DNA of 64,000 nucleotides from NCBI RefSeq assembly GCF_000317635.1, contig NC_019779.1, positions 1,426,001-1,490,000 on the forward strand, in the 5' to 3' direction. Under the pieces are notes generated by a model, which had not been told where the DNA came from, did not search any database, and saw only the letters and a list, made by a program, of their open reading frames with translations. The DNA comes from Halothece sp. PCC 7418. Its GTDB lineage: Bacteria > Cyanobacteriota > Cyanobacteriia > Cyanobacteriales > Rubidibacteraceae. Numbering within the stretch: position 1 is the stretch's first letter; each line of letters begins with the position of its first letter. Made by a program: the position numbers and the translations under genes. Below are positions 14,867 through 28,100 of this stretch, piece by piece.

Positions 14867-15145
14867 ATGCAATTGTATGTGGTGACTTATGATATTCCTT
14901 GCGATAAACGACGGAAGAAAATTTCGGATTTATTGGAGGGCTATGGTCAACGGGTGCAGTTATCTGTGTTTGAATGTTGTCTGGAAAAAAGACAGTATGA
15001 ACAACTGAAAAAAAGACTGCAAAAACTGGTGAAACTCGATGAAGATAGTGTCCGCTTTTACCCTTTATCCGGTCATACCTTATCCCAAGTGGAAATTTGG
15101 GGTGGCGTTCCCCTTTCTCAACCCCCTGGGTCAACTATCATTTGA
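14867..15145 (+). CDS. cas2: CRISPR-associated protein Cas2
   Basis: A 92-residue ferredoxin-like protein starting MQLYVVTYDIPCDKRRKK, with the conserved Asp in YDIP, VQLSVFECCLEKRQYEQLKK in the middle and VRFYPLSGHTL near the end. It forms the Cas1-Cas2 integrase with the gene three bases upstream. The length and motif order are normal. Confidence 0.92.
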   Translation: MQLYVVTYDIPCDKRRKKISDLLEGYGQRVQLSVFECCLEKRQYEQLKKRLQKLVKLDEDSVRFYPLSGHTLSQVEIWGGVPLSQPPGSTII

Positions 15146-15207
15146 TTATCATTCTCAGTTTGCGCGATCGCGCTCCAACAATCAGCAATAATTTTTTCCA
15201 TGCCGAT

Positions 15208-15630
15208 CTAAGGCAAATCAGCAATCCAACAGAGATGAACGGAAAGGGGATCGCGCTTGAGAGCATTATAAAATCTTTGATCTGCTGTCACCATTTGGCA
15301 GCTATGCTTAACGGCAAGTGATAAATAAACACAATCATAAACGGCTTGATCGACTCTAGTCGCAGTTTCCAAAGCATGAACCATCAAGGGAAACGATTGC
15401 TCAATTTTTAAAGGAATTCCCTGTATCGTGGTTAAATCTCTTATTGCTTCTTGAATCGTCATTTCTCGGCGTTTGACGCGCTTCCAGAAAATGTTACCAA
15501 TTTCAGGGAAGAAAAAGTCTGGAACTAAAAGTTGATAGTTGGGATTTCGTAAACGAAGGGCAGCCTGAGAATAAATTTCTGGTAAAATCCATTTAATTGC
15601 AACATTGGCATCCACGACATATTGAATCAA
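15208..15630 (-). CDS. vapC: VapC-type PIN-domain toxin
   Basis: A 140-residue PIN protein with acidic residues in MIQYVVDANVAIKW, LVPDFFFPEIGNIFW, AVYDCVYLSLA and MVTADQRFYNAL. The family cleaves structured RNA. Its start overlaps the stop of the antitoxin gene by four bases (ATGA). The pair points away from the CRISPR leader and sits between cas2 and the array. Confidence 0.85.
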   Translation of the reverse strand: MIQYVVDANVAIKWILPEIYSQAALRLRNPNYQLLVPDFFFPEIGNIFWKRVKRREMTIQEAIRDLTTIQGIPLKIEQSFPLMVHALETATRVDQAVYDCVYLSLAVKHSCQMVTADQRFYNALKRDPLSVHLCWIADLP

Positions 15631-15881
15631 CGTTGTCTATCCTCCCGCAATAGTTCAACGCTATCACTAAAACTCTGCTGTGAATGCTGTTGACGAGCTT
15701 GATCCACTTGTTCCCATGCGGTTTCAAAGTCTGATGGAGACAATATCATTTCAGTTTCTTGCAGTTGCTGTTCTAAGATACTTTCAATTTCCGCTTCAAG
15801 GGTGCGATTATGTTGTTTTGCTAAGGTTTCTAACTTTTCCAGCAAATCAGGATTAAGGTGAGATAACGTAATTTCACTCAT
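15627..15881 (-). CDS. vapB: VapB-type antitoxin (Arc/ribbon-helix-helix-like)
   Basis: An 84-residue protein from MSEITLSHLNPDLLEKLETL, a ribbon-helix-helix-type N-terminus (AKQHNRTLEAEIESILEQQL), with an acidic helical tail for toxin binding. An upstream start at 15923 is possible but would run towards the leader. It probably represses its own promoter, which faces the CRISPR leader. Confidence 0.75.
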   Translation of the reverse strand: MSEITLSHLNPDLLEKLETLAKQHNRTLEAEIESILEQQLQETEMILSPSDFETAWEQVDQARQQHSQQSFSDSVELLREDRQR

Positions 15882-16116
15882 GGTTAATCTCTGAGGGGTT
15901 ACAGTATCCTCTAATTGTTCCAATCTAGCAACTTTTTCATGATCGCCTCTGGGAATCGCTGTAACCTTGATTCTTCCGTTTACCCGCTCGGTTGCTTGCT
16001 ATCAGGGAATTTTAGCGATTTTACACATTATTATCTGATGGCAAATAAATTAACTCACAGACCCCCTCGGAAATGGCATTTGAAATCCAGTGACCATAAG
16101 GGTTAAAATTGGAAGG
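15882..16116 (+). promoter_or_regulatory. CRISPR leader with promoter
   Basis: An AT-rich gap between vapB and the first repeat. TTGAAA (16080-16085) and TAAAAT (16104-16109), 18 bp apart, form a good sigma-70-type promoter. It would start RNA near 16116, exactly at the first base of repeat 1. This fits transcription on the plus strand, in which each repeat ends ATGGAAAC, the usual crRNA 5' handle shape. Confidence 0.6.
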
Positions 16117-19100
16117 GTCTCTTTTCCTAAGAGAAACTAATTGAATGGAAACAAGTGTCTAACACCACTTATAACATTTCTGTTAATCATTAAGTCTCTT
16201 TTCCTAAGAGAAACTAATTGAATGGAAACAACAATCAAGAATACATCAAAGCTAATTCAATTGCTTCAGGTCTCTTTTCCTAAGAGAAACTAATTGAATG
16301 GAAACAAAATAGTTCAACATTTTTTCTAGATCATCATAAGGTCTCTTTTCCTAAGAGAAACTAATTGAATGGAAACCAAGTCTTTATCCCCTGTATGAGA
16401 GGCGACTTCCGCGAGTCTCTTTTCCTAAGAGAAACTAATTGAATGGAAACTTTGCATTTGGTGTTTATTACAGAGGTAAAATAGCTTGGTGTCTCTTTTC
16501 CTAAGAGAAACTAATTGAATGGAAACACTTTAGCCTAGAAGAAAACGAACCGATTGACGGCTATGCGCCGTCTCTTTTCCTAAGAGAAACTAATTGAATG
16601 GAAACTCATAATGCTTCCAGTCTGGAATGCTCAGGGCACCCGATGTCTCTTTTCCTAAGAGAAACTAATTGAATGGAAACATTCGGAAGATGTAGTGGGA
16701 GTAGGCTGGTTACTTAGTCTCTTTTCCTAAGAGAAACTAATTGAATGGAAACCTCTAACATAACCCGCCTCTATGAAGAGGACGAAGAAGTCTCTTTTCC
16801 TAAGAGAAACTAATTGAATGGAAACTTTAAGGAGGTGGACTGCTCCTTTAGCAGTCTTGTGAATGTCTCTTTTCCTAAGAGAAACTAATTGAATGGAAAC
16901 TTCGGGTTGTCTTGCCAGAGGGCATCCCCTGCGGGAAGTCTCTTTTCCTAAGAGAAACTAATTGAATGGAAACAACTCTGATAACCAGATTCTCGGGATG
17001 ATCGTCGATGCGGTCTCTTTTCCTAAGAGAAACTAATTGAATGGAAACCCCCACTGCTACCTCAAACGAGGTGACTGTAGGTGGTATTGGTCTCTTTTCC
17101 TAAGAGAAACTAATTGAATGGAAACTGTCCCTCCGAGGTGATTGAATACCCATCAAGAAATGTCTCTTTTCCTAAGAGAAACTAATTGAATGGAAACGTC
17201 CATCCTGAGAATAGAAATCATTAGAATCGGACAGGTCTCTTTTCCTAAGAGAAACTAATTGAATGGAAACGTTTTCACCTCCTCAGGCGTTATATATTCC
17301 CTCTCATAGTCTCTTTTCCTAAGAGAAACTAATTGAATGGAAACCTCCAAAGTAAATAGTGATAGGGCTGCCCGTTCCTTCTGGGGTCTCTTTTCCTAAG
17401 AGAAACTAATTGAATGGAAACCTCTAAGTCCGCCTTCATCAGCCAATTGGCTCAGGCGTGTCTCTTTTCCTAAGAGAAACTAATTGAATGGAAACATAAG
17501 GAATAAGATCCTTTGGCCATTGACAGTAGTGGCTAGTCTCTTTTCCTAAGAGAAACTAATTGAATGGAAACACTTCCGCTTGGAATAGAAGTTCGTCTTA
17601 TAGACGAGGTCTCTTTTCCTAAGAGAAACTAATTGAATGGAAACCGCGGCGAGATATTGGTCACGCTCCTCACGGGAGGAGAGTCTCTTTTCCTAAGAGA
17701 AACTAATTGAATGGAAACAATTCGTACCAGAAGAAGTCGAACGACTTTTCAACCTCTTGTCTCTTTTCCTAAGAGAAACTAATTGAATGGAAACCTCTGC
17801 TAACTCGATCGTTGACAACTGAGCTACCTTGTCTCTTTTCCTAAGAGAAACTAATTGAATGGAAACCTTTTTTCTTACCTCCTACAGGCTTATCTAAGCT
17901 TAGTTGTCTCTTTTCCTAAGAGAAACTAATTGAATGGAAACGTCTCTGAGAAGCATTCCCACACGAAGTACGGCGCGCGGTGTCTCTTTTCCTAAGAGAA
18001 ACTAATTGAATGGAAACAGGAATTTGTTGTCTTAAAGACTGATTTATTTCTTCTAGTCTCTTTTCCTAAGAGAAACTAATTGAATGGAAACTTCGTAAAT
18101 GAGGCGACCTTCGTTATCGAAAGAGTTGTCTCTTTTCCTAAGAGAAACTAATTGAATGGAAACTCCTTTCTCTGCCACGCAAATGGCAGAAGTCCGAAGT
18201 CTCTTTTCCTAAGAGAAACTAATTGAATGGAAACCTATTAAGCGTGTGCCTCCGCCGCGGTTTTCACCGCCTACGTCTCTTTTCCTAAGAGAAACTAATT
18301 GAATGGAAACTCCTACGGACTAAAGTTCGTTGCCTAAGCCTGTAGGAGGTAAGAAAGTCTCTTTTCCTAAGAGAAACTAATTGAATGGAAACGGTCTGCC
18401 AAGTCAACATGGAGCTTATGTGTTTCGTATGTCTCTTTTCCTAAGAGAAACTAATTGAATGGAAACATTTGTAGTGTCCACCCAGTTTTGTACAGCTTGG
18501 TGTCTCTTTTCCTAAGAGAAACTAATTGAATGGAAACCCTTAGGGCTGCTCCACCGAACGAAGTTGTCCCGTACAGTGTAGTCTCTTTTCCTAAGAGAAA
18601 CTAATTGAATGGAAACTCGCCCGTTTCCGTAAGAAACGAACTGTATCACCTGTCTCTTTTCCTAAGAGAAACTAATTGAATGGAAACAAGCGGACAAAGT
18701 GGCAAAGGCGAACGAAGAAGCCTTCGATGTCTCTTTTCCTAAGAGAAACTAATTGAATGGAAACTCTACTTTACTACCGTAGTGAGCAGCAATCTTTTCA
18801 AGGGGTCTCTTTTCCTAAGAGAAACTAATTGAATGGAAACATGCGTTGTATTGTTTATATAGAGACCGTTATTTAGAGGTGTCTCTTTTCCTAAGAGAAA
18901 CTAATTGAATGGAAACTTCTCAAGACGGAGAGTTTGACACTATTGATACAGGTCTCTTTTCCTAAGAGAAACTAATTGAATGGAAACTTCGTCCGAAACG
19001 GACTCTGTAAAGGATAACGTTCATAAGTGGTCTCTTTTCCTAAGAGAAACTAATTGAATGGAAACCGATAGCCCTGCCCCATATGGGCGACTCCTTTACA

Positions 19101-22100
19101 GGACTTCGTCTCTTTTCCTAAGAGAAACTAATTGAATGGAAACCTGTTCGTCCTCAGAGCGAGAGCAAGAGATAACGAAGTCTCTTTTCCTAAGAGAAAC
19201 TAATTGAATGGAAACACATTCGATTCGTCTTACTTTATCCCGACTGTCGAGATGTCTCTTTTCCTAAGAGAAACTAATTGAATGGAAACTAATCTTTTCC
19301 TTCAGATCGCCGATTGGCTTGCTGTATTTGTCTCTTTTCCTAAGAGAAACTAATTGAATGGAAACTGGGCGTGTCTTCTGGGAGCTCATACCCAATATGG
19401 GGAGCAGTCTCTTTTCCTAAGAGAAACTAATTGAATGGAAACTAGGAATTACTGCTGGAAAGGTTCCAGTTAATCCATGGAGTCTCTTTTCCTAAGAGAA
19501 ACTAATTGAATGGAAACCTGGATGAGATGAGCCTTAAAGGAAATTGCTTCCTGGTCTCTTTTCCTAAGAGAAACTAATTGAATGGAAACCTAGAAACTCA
19601 TCTCCCCAGAAAGCTTCTTGGGGTCTCTTTTCCTAAGAGAAACTAATTGAATGGAAACCGTGCAATCTCTTCTTCAGGGTCTTTTGTTGTCTTAGGCTGT
19701 CTCTTTTCCTAAGAGAAACTAATTGAATGGAAACTCTGGAATAAAAAGTCGATTTTGAACGCAATGTCCAAGAGTCTCTTTTCCTAAGAGAAACTAATTG
19801 AATGGAAACAGTTACTGCCACAGTAGTAGCAGTCGTGCCCCATGCGGTGTCTCTTTTCCTAAGAGAAACTAATTGAATGGAAACGTAGAAGGTTCTTCCT
19901 CTACTCCTTCATCTTCAGGAATGTCTCTTTTCCTAAGAGAAACTAATTGAATGGAAACGAGGTATTTCTTGAACTCTTTCAAAGCCCAATCATACAGTCT
20001 CTTTTCCTAAGAGAAACTAATTGAATGGAAACCTGAGACAACCCTCGGAGGGTCTTTGCTTTGCCTGATTCATTCATAACGTCTCTTTTCCTAAGAGAAA
20101 CTAATTGAATGGAAACCATTTGGTTGTTGGAGAAAGTTTGATTGGTCATGGTAAGTGTCTCTTTTCCTAAGAGAAACTAATTGAATGGAAACGTTCAGCC
20201 CCTCTCCTTAAGTGCATAGATATTTCAAGTCTCTTTTCCTAAGAGAAACTAATTGAATGGAAACTCGACTCCCTTGAGTCTCGGGGGTTAGACCCAAAAG
20301 GTGTCTCTTTTCCTAAGAGAAACTAATTGAATGGAAACAAGTCTAACAAGGATAACGGAGGGTCTGCCCACATTGGTTGTCTCTTTTCCTAAGAGAAACT
20401 AATTGAATGGAAACTCGGTCACTCGCTGACCTTTACCGTTAGTAGCGAAGAGAGTCTCTTTTCCTAAGAGAAACTAATTGAATGGAAACCATTATAACCC
20501 ACTTCTCGAATCAAAGAAGTGTCACTGTAGTCTCTTTTCCTAAGAGAAACTAATTGAATGGAAACAACGGGAGCTTTTAGACCTAGCTAATACCCTTCTC
20601 CTCTCTGTCTCTTTTCCTAAGAGAAACTAATTGAATGGAAACGGCATTTATATTGTTTCTGATCCAGGTAGCAATACAGGTCTCTTTTCCTAAGAGAAAC
20701 TAATTGAATGGAAACATGTAGAGAATAGTTTATACAAAGACTACGTAGACTATTACTGTCTCTTTTCCTAAGAGAAACTAATTGAATGGAAACAATACTT
20801 TCACCACATAGCTATAATGGGCTGAGGTCGATAGTCTCTTTTCCTAAGAGAAACTAATTGAATGGAAACTTCTCCCTCTTCGAGTGGTACGGCAGGCGTC
20901 CACTCAGTCTCTTTTCCTAAGAGAAACTAATTGAATGGAAACAACTCAAATGAGAGCTCAAGGTTTGGAATTGTCACCTCGTCTCTTTTCCTAAGAGAAA
21001 CTAATTGAATGGAAACTAACGATGTCCAAATCAGTAAACTCTACAAATTTAGACTCGTCTCTTTTCCTAAGAGAAACTAATTGAATGGAAACTCGCTGCC
21101 GCTATCCTCTCGTTCCTAGTGGGAAACCTAAGTCTCTTTTCCTAAGAGAAACTAATTGAATGGAAACTTAGTCAGGGATTTGAGTAGGGGTTTTCCGCTT
21201 TTTAGGGTCTCTTTTCCTAAGAGAAACTAATTGAATGGAAACCTAAACTTAAGAGTAAGACAAGACCATTAAATACAGGTCTCTTTTCCTAAGAGAAACT
21301 AATTGAATGGAAACGAGAAGAGTTAGGTCTTCTTCCTCTGTCTCTTCTTCGTCTCTTTTCCTAAGAGAAACTAATTGAATGGAAACACTACCACGAGGGG
21401 TAGTTTAGTTAAAATGTATATTCCCAGTCTCTTTTCCTAAGAGAAACTAATTGAATGGAAACCTCTACGAAATTGCCTTGAGGGATTACTGTGAACATTG
21501 TGTCTCTTTTCCTAAGAGAAACTAATTGAATGGAAACCTCCAAAGAACTCCTTCTCAATGCGAGTATTTACTCTAGTCTCTTTTCCTAAGAGAAACTAAT
21601 TGAATGGAAACAATTGAGCTTTAGCTTTGCCTTTGGCATTATGTTGGAGGTCTCTTTTCCTAAGAGAAACTAATTGAATGGAAACTTCATACACTGCAAG
21701 TTGGTAATCCGTAAGGATTTCGTCTCTTTTCCTAAGAGAAACTAATTGAATGGAAACAGCTAAGCCATCTCGTCCCTTCTTCTTTATACGAGCTAGTCTC
21801 TTTTCCTAAGAGAAACTAATTGAATGGAAACTTAATTTTGGGACGACTTTCTTTTTCCATACCTTTAGTCTCTTTTCCTAAGAGAAACTAATTGAATGGA
21901 AACTCGTTCATAGTGAGTGTCAGAATGTCTTGGATCATTTGTCTCTTTTCCTAAGAGAAACTAATTGAATGGAAACTCGTCATTTCTTCTTCATCCACTT
22001 CCCAGACGGTGGCTGACTTGGGTCTCTTTTCCTAAGAGAAACTAATTGAATGGAAACTTTGATTGCCCTCCTTGGGCTTAAATTTGTCACTTAAGTCTCT

Positions 22101-25100
22101 TTTCCTAAGAGAAACTAATTGAATGGAAACAACCCGTCACTTAAAAAAGCCAGCCCCCTCGAAAGGGGGGTCTCTTTTCCTAAGAGAAACTAATTGAATG
22201 GAAACTCCTGAGAATAAAAGTCGTCAGAATCGGACAGTAGCTCAAGTCTCTTTTCCTAAGAGAAACTAATTGAATGGAAACCCGAAGAGAACCATGGAAT
22301 CCAACCCATTCTTGCCGTCTCTTTTCCTAAGAGAAACTAATTGAATGGAAACGACAGCTCTACTCCTTGGAAGGATACTTGACTCTCCCCTAGTCTCTTT
22401 TCCTAAGAGAAACTAATTGAATGGAAACAAGACAGCTCGACGGGCTTTGAGCGTTAAAGCTACAGTCTCTTTTCCTAAGAGAAACTAATTGAATGGAAAC
22501 TTCTCAAGAACTCTAGGTAGAGATCCAAATGAAACTCGTAAGTCTCTTTTCCTAAGAGAAACTAATTGAATGGAAACAGTGTGAACCTGCTCGTTAGGTT
22601 GCTCTTCCACAAAAGTCTCTTTTCCTAAGAGAAACTAATTGAATGGAAACACCTTTATTAAGCTGTGGGAAAAGGTCTATAACCCAGATCGAGTCTCTTT
22701 TCCTAAGAGAAACTAATTGAATGGAAACAGCCTCTCCCAAGTCGTCGTAATGCTCCCCGACTTCTCTGTCTCTTTTCCTAAGAGAAACTAATTGAATGGA
22801 AACCTCTATAGCTCGTTCCCAAGCAGCGTATCCGAGGCGGTCTCTTTTCCTAAGAGAAACTAATTGAATGGAAACCAAAAGAGTCTAGTTGGGAAGCTAG
22901 GTAGGGAAGGAAGTCTCTTTTCCTAAGAGAAACTAATTGAATGGAAACTTCTTCCACCACTTGGTACAACAAGACACCCACACGTCTCTTTTCCTAAGAG
23001 AAACTAATTGAATGGAAACTATGTTCATCGGTAGACTTTCAGGATGGCAACACACTATGTCTCTTTTCCTAAGAGAAACTAATTGAATGGAAACTGGGAG
23101 GAAGACGAAACTATATATCGTCACCTAATATCGTCTCTTTTCCTAAGAGAAACTAATTGAATGGAAACTATTAATCATTTGAGCCTCGTTAGCGTTGTTG
23201 TTCATGTCTCTTTTCCTAAGAGAAACTAATTGAATGGAAACAACAATAAACAATAAGAGGTTCAACACTCAATTATGGGTAAGTCTCTTTTCCTAAGAGA
23301 AACTAATTGAATGGAAACCGCAGAGTATTGGTACTGATCTGGATCTTTGGGGTCTGTCTCTTTTCCTAAGAGAAACTAATTGAATGGAAACATTAGAAGA
23401 AGTATCGCCATCTTCTCTATGTTGAGGGCGTCTCTTTTCCTAAGAGAAACTAATTGAATGGAAACTTTCGTATCGAATATCATAACAAACCATCATCCCT
23501 GTCTCTTTTCCTAAGAGAAACTAATTGAATGGAAACATTTAACAGAAGCGTTAGAGGAGACTGAGTGGAAGCAGGTCTCTTTTCCTAAGAGAAACTAATT
23601 GAATGGAAACCGAAAAGCGGACGGGTAAAAAGGTTCAAGTTCTCTGGCCGTCTCTTTTCCTAAGAGAAACTAATTGAATGGAAACAAGGATATTCCAGTG
23701 TATGGGTTTGAGGTAGATTTAGGTCTCTTTTCCTAAGAGAAACTAATTGAATGGAAACTAGGGGATTGAGAGAGGTCAAAAAGATTGAAGTTAGGTCTCT
23801 TTTCCTAAGAGAAACTAATTGAATGGAAACTTCTTTAGGAAGCTTAGGAGCTTCAAGAGGTTGGGTATGTCTCTTTTCCTAAGAGAAACTAATTGAATGG
23901 AAACACCGTCTTTCACAATGAAAAGACTGGAAACTCCAGTCAACAGTCTCTTTTCCTAAGAGAAACTAATTGAATGGAAACAATACTTGATGGTCGTCGC
24001 TGTCTCGGTCGACGACGAGGTCTCTTTTCCTAAGAGAAACTAATTGAATGGAAACGAAGGTCTGCTGAGATATAAGACCCCGTTAGGTCTTGTCTCTTTT
24101 CCTAAGAGAAACTAATTGAATGGAAACTTCATTTCGCATCTGAAATCCTTCTTCCATCGGTCTTTTAGTCTCTTTTCCTAAGAGAAACTAATTGAATGGA
24201 AACTTGCCAAGCGCTATGCTCCTAATGAAGAGTTCATGTCTCTTTTCCTAAGAGAAACTAATTGAATGGAAACAGTTTGGATCGGTAAGAGTTTCACTCA
24301 AACCAAAGATAATAGATGTCTCTTTTCCTAAGAGAAACTAATTGAATGGAAACCAACGAGGTCAACTGCCTCTTGCTGCTTCTGGTTTAAGTCTCTTTTC
24401 CTAAGAGAAACTAATTGAATGGAAACATGAGACAGTAAGCTGCTCGACCCGCTTTGTCAGAATCATGTCTCTTTTCCTAAGAGAAACTAATTGAATGGAA
24501 ACCTCTATCACCTCCTCAAGGGAGAAGGGTTTTTTCTCGGGTCTCTTTTCCTAAGAGAAACTAATTGAATGGAAACATTTGTTCTTCGTTTCCGTTAGTG
24601 TTTACGTTGTTCAGTCTCTTTTCCTAAGAGAAACTAATTGAATGGAAACTTTTTGGAAATCTCCTTCAAACGGAGTTCCAAAGCTTTAGGTCTCTTTTCC
24701 TAAGAGAAACTAATTGAATGGAAACGTTAAACCTTCTTCTTGAAAGTAGCTGTAGATGGCGTGGTCTCTTTTCCTAAGAGAAACTAATTGAATGGAAACT
24801 TGATCCATTTTCTAGGACCAATCGCTGATAATTTACGTCTCTTTTCCTAAGAGAAACTAATTGAATGGAAACCATTAGTTACAACAACGGTGTCCTGTCC
24901 GTGTTTCGCTGTCTCTTTTCCTAAGAGAAACTAATTGAATGGAAACTAGAAGGATAAAAAAATGTATCGTTTAATCAACCGTGATGTCTCTTTTCCTAAG
25001 AGAAACTAATTGAATGGAAACACGGTCGAAGGCGATCGCGCTCCATCCTTTACAAGATAAATGTCTCTTTTCCTAAGAGAAACTAATTGAATGGAAACTC

Positions 25101-28100
25101 TGAAACTCCCTTAAGCTCCGGCACAGTACCGCGAACTTAAGTTGTCTCTTTTCCTAAGAGAAACTAATTGAATGGAAACAAAATTGTAAGGCACTGCTGG
25201 GAGAAAGAAGGGGTAACTGCTTTGTCTCTTTTCCTAAGAGAAACTAATTGAATGGAAACTTGAAACGGACCATTCTGTGATTGAGTGCGGGTGAGTCTCT
25301 TTTCCTAAGAGAAACTAATTGAATGGAAACGTATTACGTTCCTCTTTCGAGGAGAAGAGAAGTTTAAGTCTCTTTTCCTAAGAGAAACTAATTGAATGGA
25401 AACTTATTGGAAAATATCAGATGCAATAGAATATAGTTCTTGTCTCTTTTCCTAAGAGAAACTAATTGAATGGAAACTTGGGTACGTCTTATCGAACTTG
25501 CCAAAGAAGGATGTCTCTTTTCCTAAGAGAAACTAATTGAATGGAAACGCCAAGTGGTGGGTGTATGATGAAGAGAATCAGCGCCCGATGTCTCTTTTCC
25601 TAAGAGAAACTAATTGAATGGAAACCGATACGGACTTTATAGAGTAGAATTTTCATTTTTTTGTCTCTTTTCCTAAGAGAAACTAATTGAATGGAAACAA
25701 GGTTTCCATTATTTTCTCCTTTCTGAGGTAAAAAGTCTCTTTTCCTAAGAGAAACTAATTGAATGGAAACGATGAGAATACTCCTTAGTAGTTGTGTTGT
25801 AATGTAGTCTCTTTTCCTAAGAGAAACTAATTGAATGGAAACTTCTGTTACCGCCTTAGCGAAGTCCAGCAGCGATATTTGTCTCTTTTCCTAAGAGAAA
25901 CTAATTGAATGGAAACTTTCTAAAAAACGAATGATGTTGTTTAAATGTCCCTCCTTTGTCTCTTTTCCTAAGAGAAACTAATTGAATGGAAACCTGTGAT
26001 CTCTCTACGTCCGATACGTACTTTATAGAGTAAAATGTGTCTCTTTTCCTAAGAGAAACTAATTGAATGGAAACTGTTGAAGAGCTCGGTGACGCTCGTC
26101 CCGCTATCGAGTCTCTTTTCCTAAGAGAAACTAATTGAATGGAAACATTTTATAACTGGGAGGTCGAACACGTTGTTCTCCAAGTCTCTTTTCCTAAGAG
26201 AAACTAATTGAATGGAAACGGTCGCCAGCCAAGAAGAACTGAACGTTCTTATTCAGGTCTCTTTTCCTAAGAGAAACTAATTGAATGGAAACACGTGGAG
26301 TGAGAAATCTTCAAACCCCATGTCTGCTAAGTCTCTTTTCCTAAGAGAAACTAATTGAATGGAAACCCACCAAAATAAAAGCGGAGGAGGGCGTTCGTCG
26401 TCGTCTCTTTTCCTAAGAGAAACTAATTGAATGGAAACTTTACCTTTGATTGCGTTAAGGATAGGGGATTGAGAGAAGTTAAGTCTCTTTTCCTAAGAGA
26501 AACTAATTGAATGGAAACTCGACTGCTGTATATTGATACTGACCTGGATCTTCGGGGTCTCTTTTCCTAAGAGAAACTAATTGAATGGAAACAGAGTAGG
26601 TCGGCAGTTGTAGGGCGAGTTCCCATAACGTCTCTTTTCCTAAGAGAAACTAATTGAATGGAAACTGTCGATTGAGGGCGACAGACGCCTCCCTCTGCCT
26701 TGAGTCTCTTTTCCTAAGAGAAACTAATTGAATGGAAACCCTTGTAGAAAGTTTTCGACTCTCGCAGAGTCTGTGTCTCTTTTCCTAAGAGAAACTAATT
26801 GAATGGAAACTCTATCTCCTCTACTGCTTGATAAATTAGTTCTTTTAAGTCTCTTTTCCTAAGAGAAACTAATTGAATGGAAACGGGAGATTCGGGAAGG
26901 AGCTTTAGATTATATCAAGTCTCTTTTCCTAAGAGAAACTAATTGAATGGAAACATCGATGATATTCTTTTCAAATGCTCTTCTAGATACTAAATCGTCT
27001 CTTTTCCTAAGAGAAACTAATTGAATGGAAACTCATTTTCCCATTCATCTAAAGACTTCTGAGTTGGTGTCTCTTTTCCTAAGAGAAACTAATTGAATGG
27101 AAACATATTAAATGGGATAAATTATCTCAAGGGGCTTACACTGTCTCTTTTCCTAAGAGAAACTAATTGAATGGAAACTCTCAAGAAGAAGTAGCGAAAA
27201 AGTTTATAAATAGTTGTCTCTTTTCCTAAGAGAAACTAATTGAATGGAAACAAATTTTCATTGTTTTGTCCTCCTTGGACTTTTATTTCGAGTCTCTTTT
27301 CCTAAGAGAAACTAATTGAATGGAAACAGGAATTAACTCCGCAGCCCAGAACCCCAACTCAGGAGTCTCTTTTCCTAAGAGAAACTAATTGAATGGAAAC
27401 CAAGCAAATGGGTTAAGCTCTACTTTACCTATTCTGATGTCTCTTTTCCTAAGAGAAACTAATTGAATGGAAACATGAGCAGAACTAAACGCAATCTAAC
27501 ACCAGTGACCAAGTCTCTTTTCCTAAGAGAAACTAATTGAATGGAAACAGCTTTTATAGTTAGGGCTGTCATGGACAAAGAGAAGTCTCTTTTCCTAAGA
27601 GAAACTAATTGAATGGAAACCTCTCAAAGAGGTTATTTATAACCCCCAAAGTGGAGATTTAAGTCTCTTTTCCTAAGAGAAACTAATTGAATGGAAACTC
27701 TTATCTATGTAAATTTTCCAGTTTAGGTCTGGAATAACGTCTCTTTTCCTAAGAGAAACTAATTGAATGGAAACATTATTTCCATGTAGCTTAGCTCCAG
27801 CTAAGAGTGTTCTGGAGTCTCTTTTCCTAAGAGAAACTAATTGAATGGAAACAATAAAGCCCCGCCCCTCGGCGGGCTTTTTTCTTTCCTGTCTCTTTTC
27901 CTAAGAGAAACTAATTGAATGGAAACTTAAAGGATCCGCGCGGTCTCTAGCAGCTAAAATTAGTCTCTTTTCCTAAGAGAAACTAATTGAATGGAAACGT
28001 CATTAAACTCCGCTTTTAATTGTTCAATCTCTTTAAGTCTCTTTTCCTAAGAGAAACTAATTGAATGGAAACGCTTCTATATCCTCTTTTGACATGGAAG

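Noticed and set aside
19633-23124. Open frames on the minus strand inside the CRISPR array that encode repeated VSIQLVSLRKRD units
   Set aside because: They are translations of the CRISPR repeat itself with spacers between; no ribosome site or independent gene structure.
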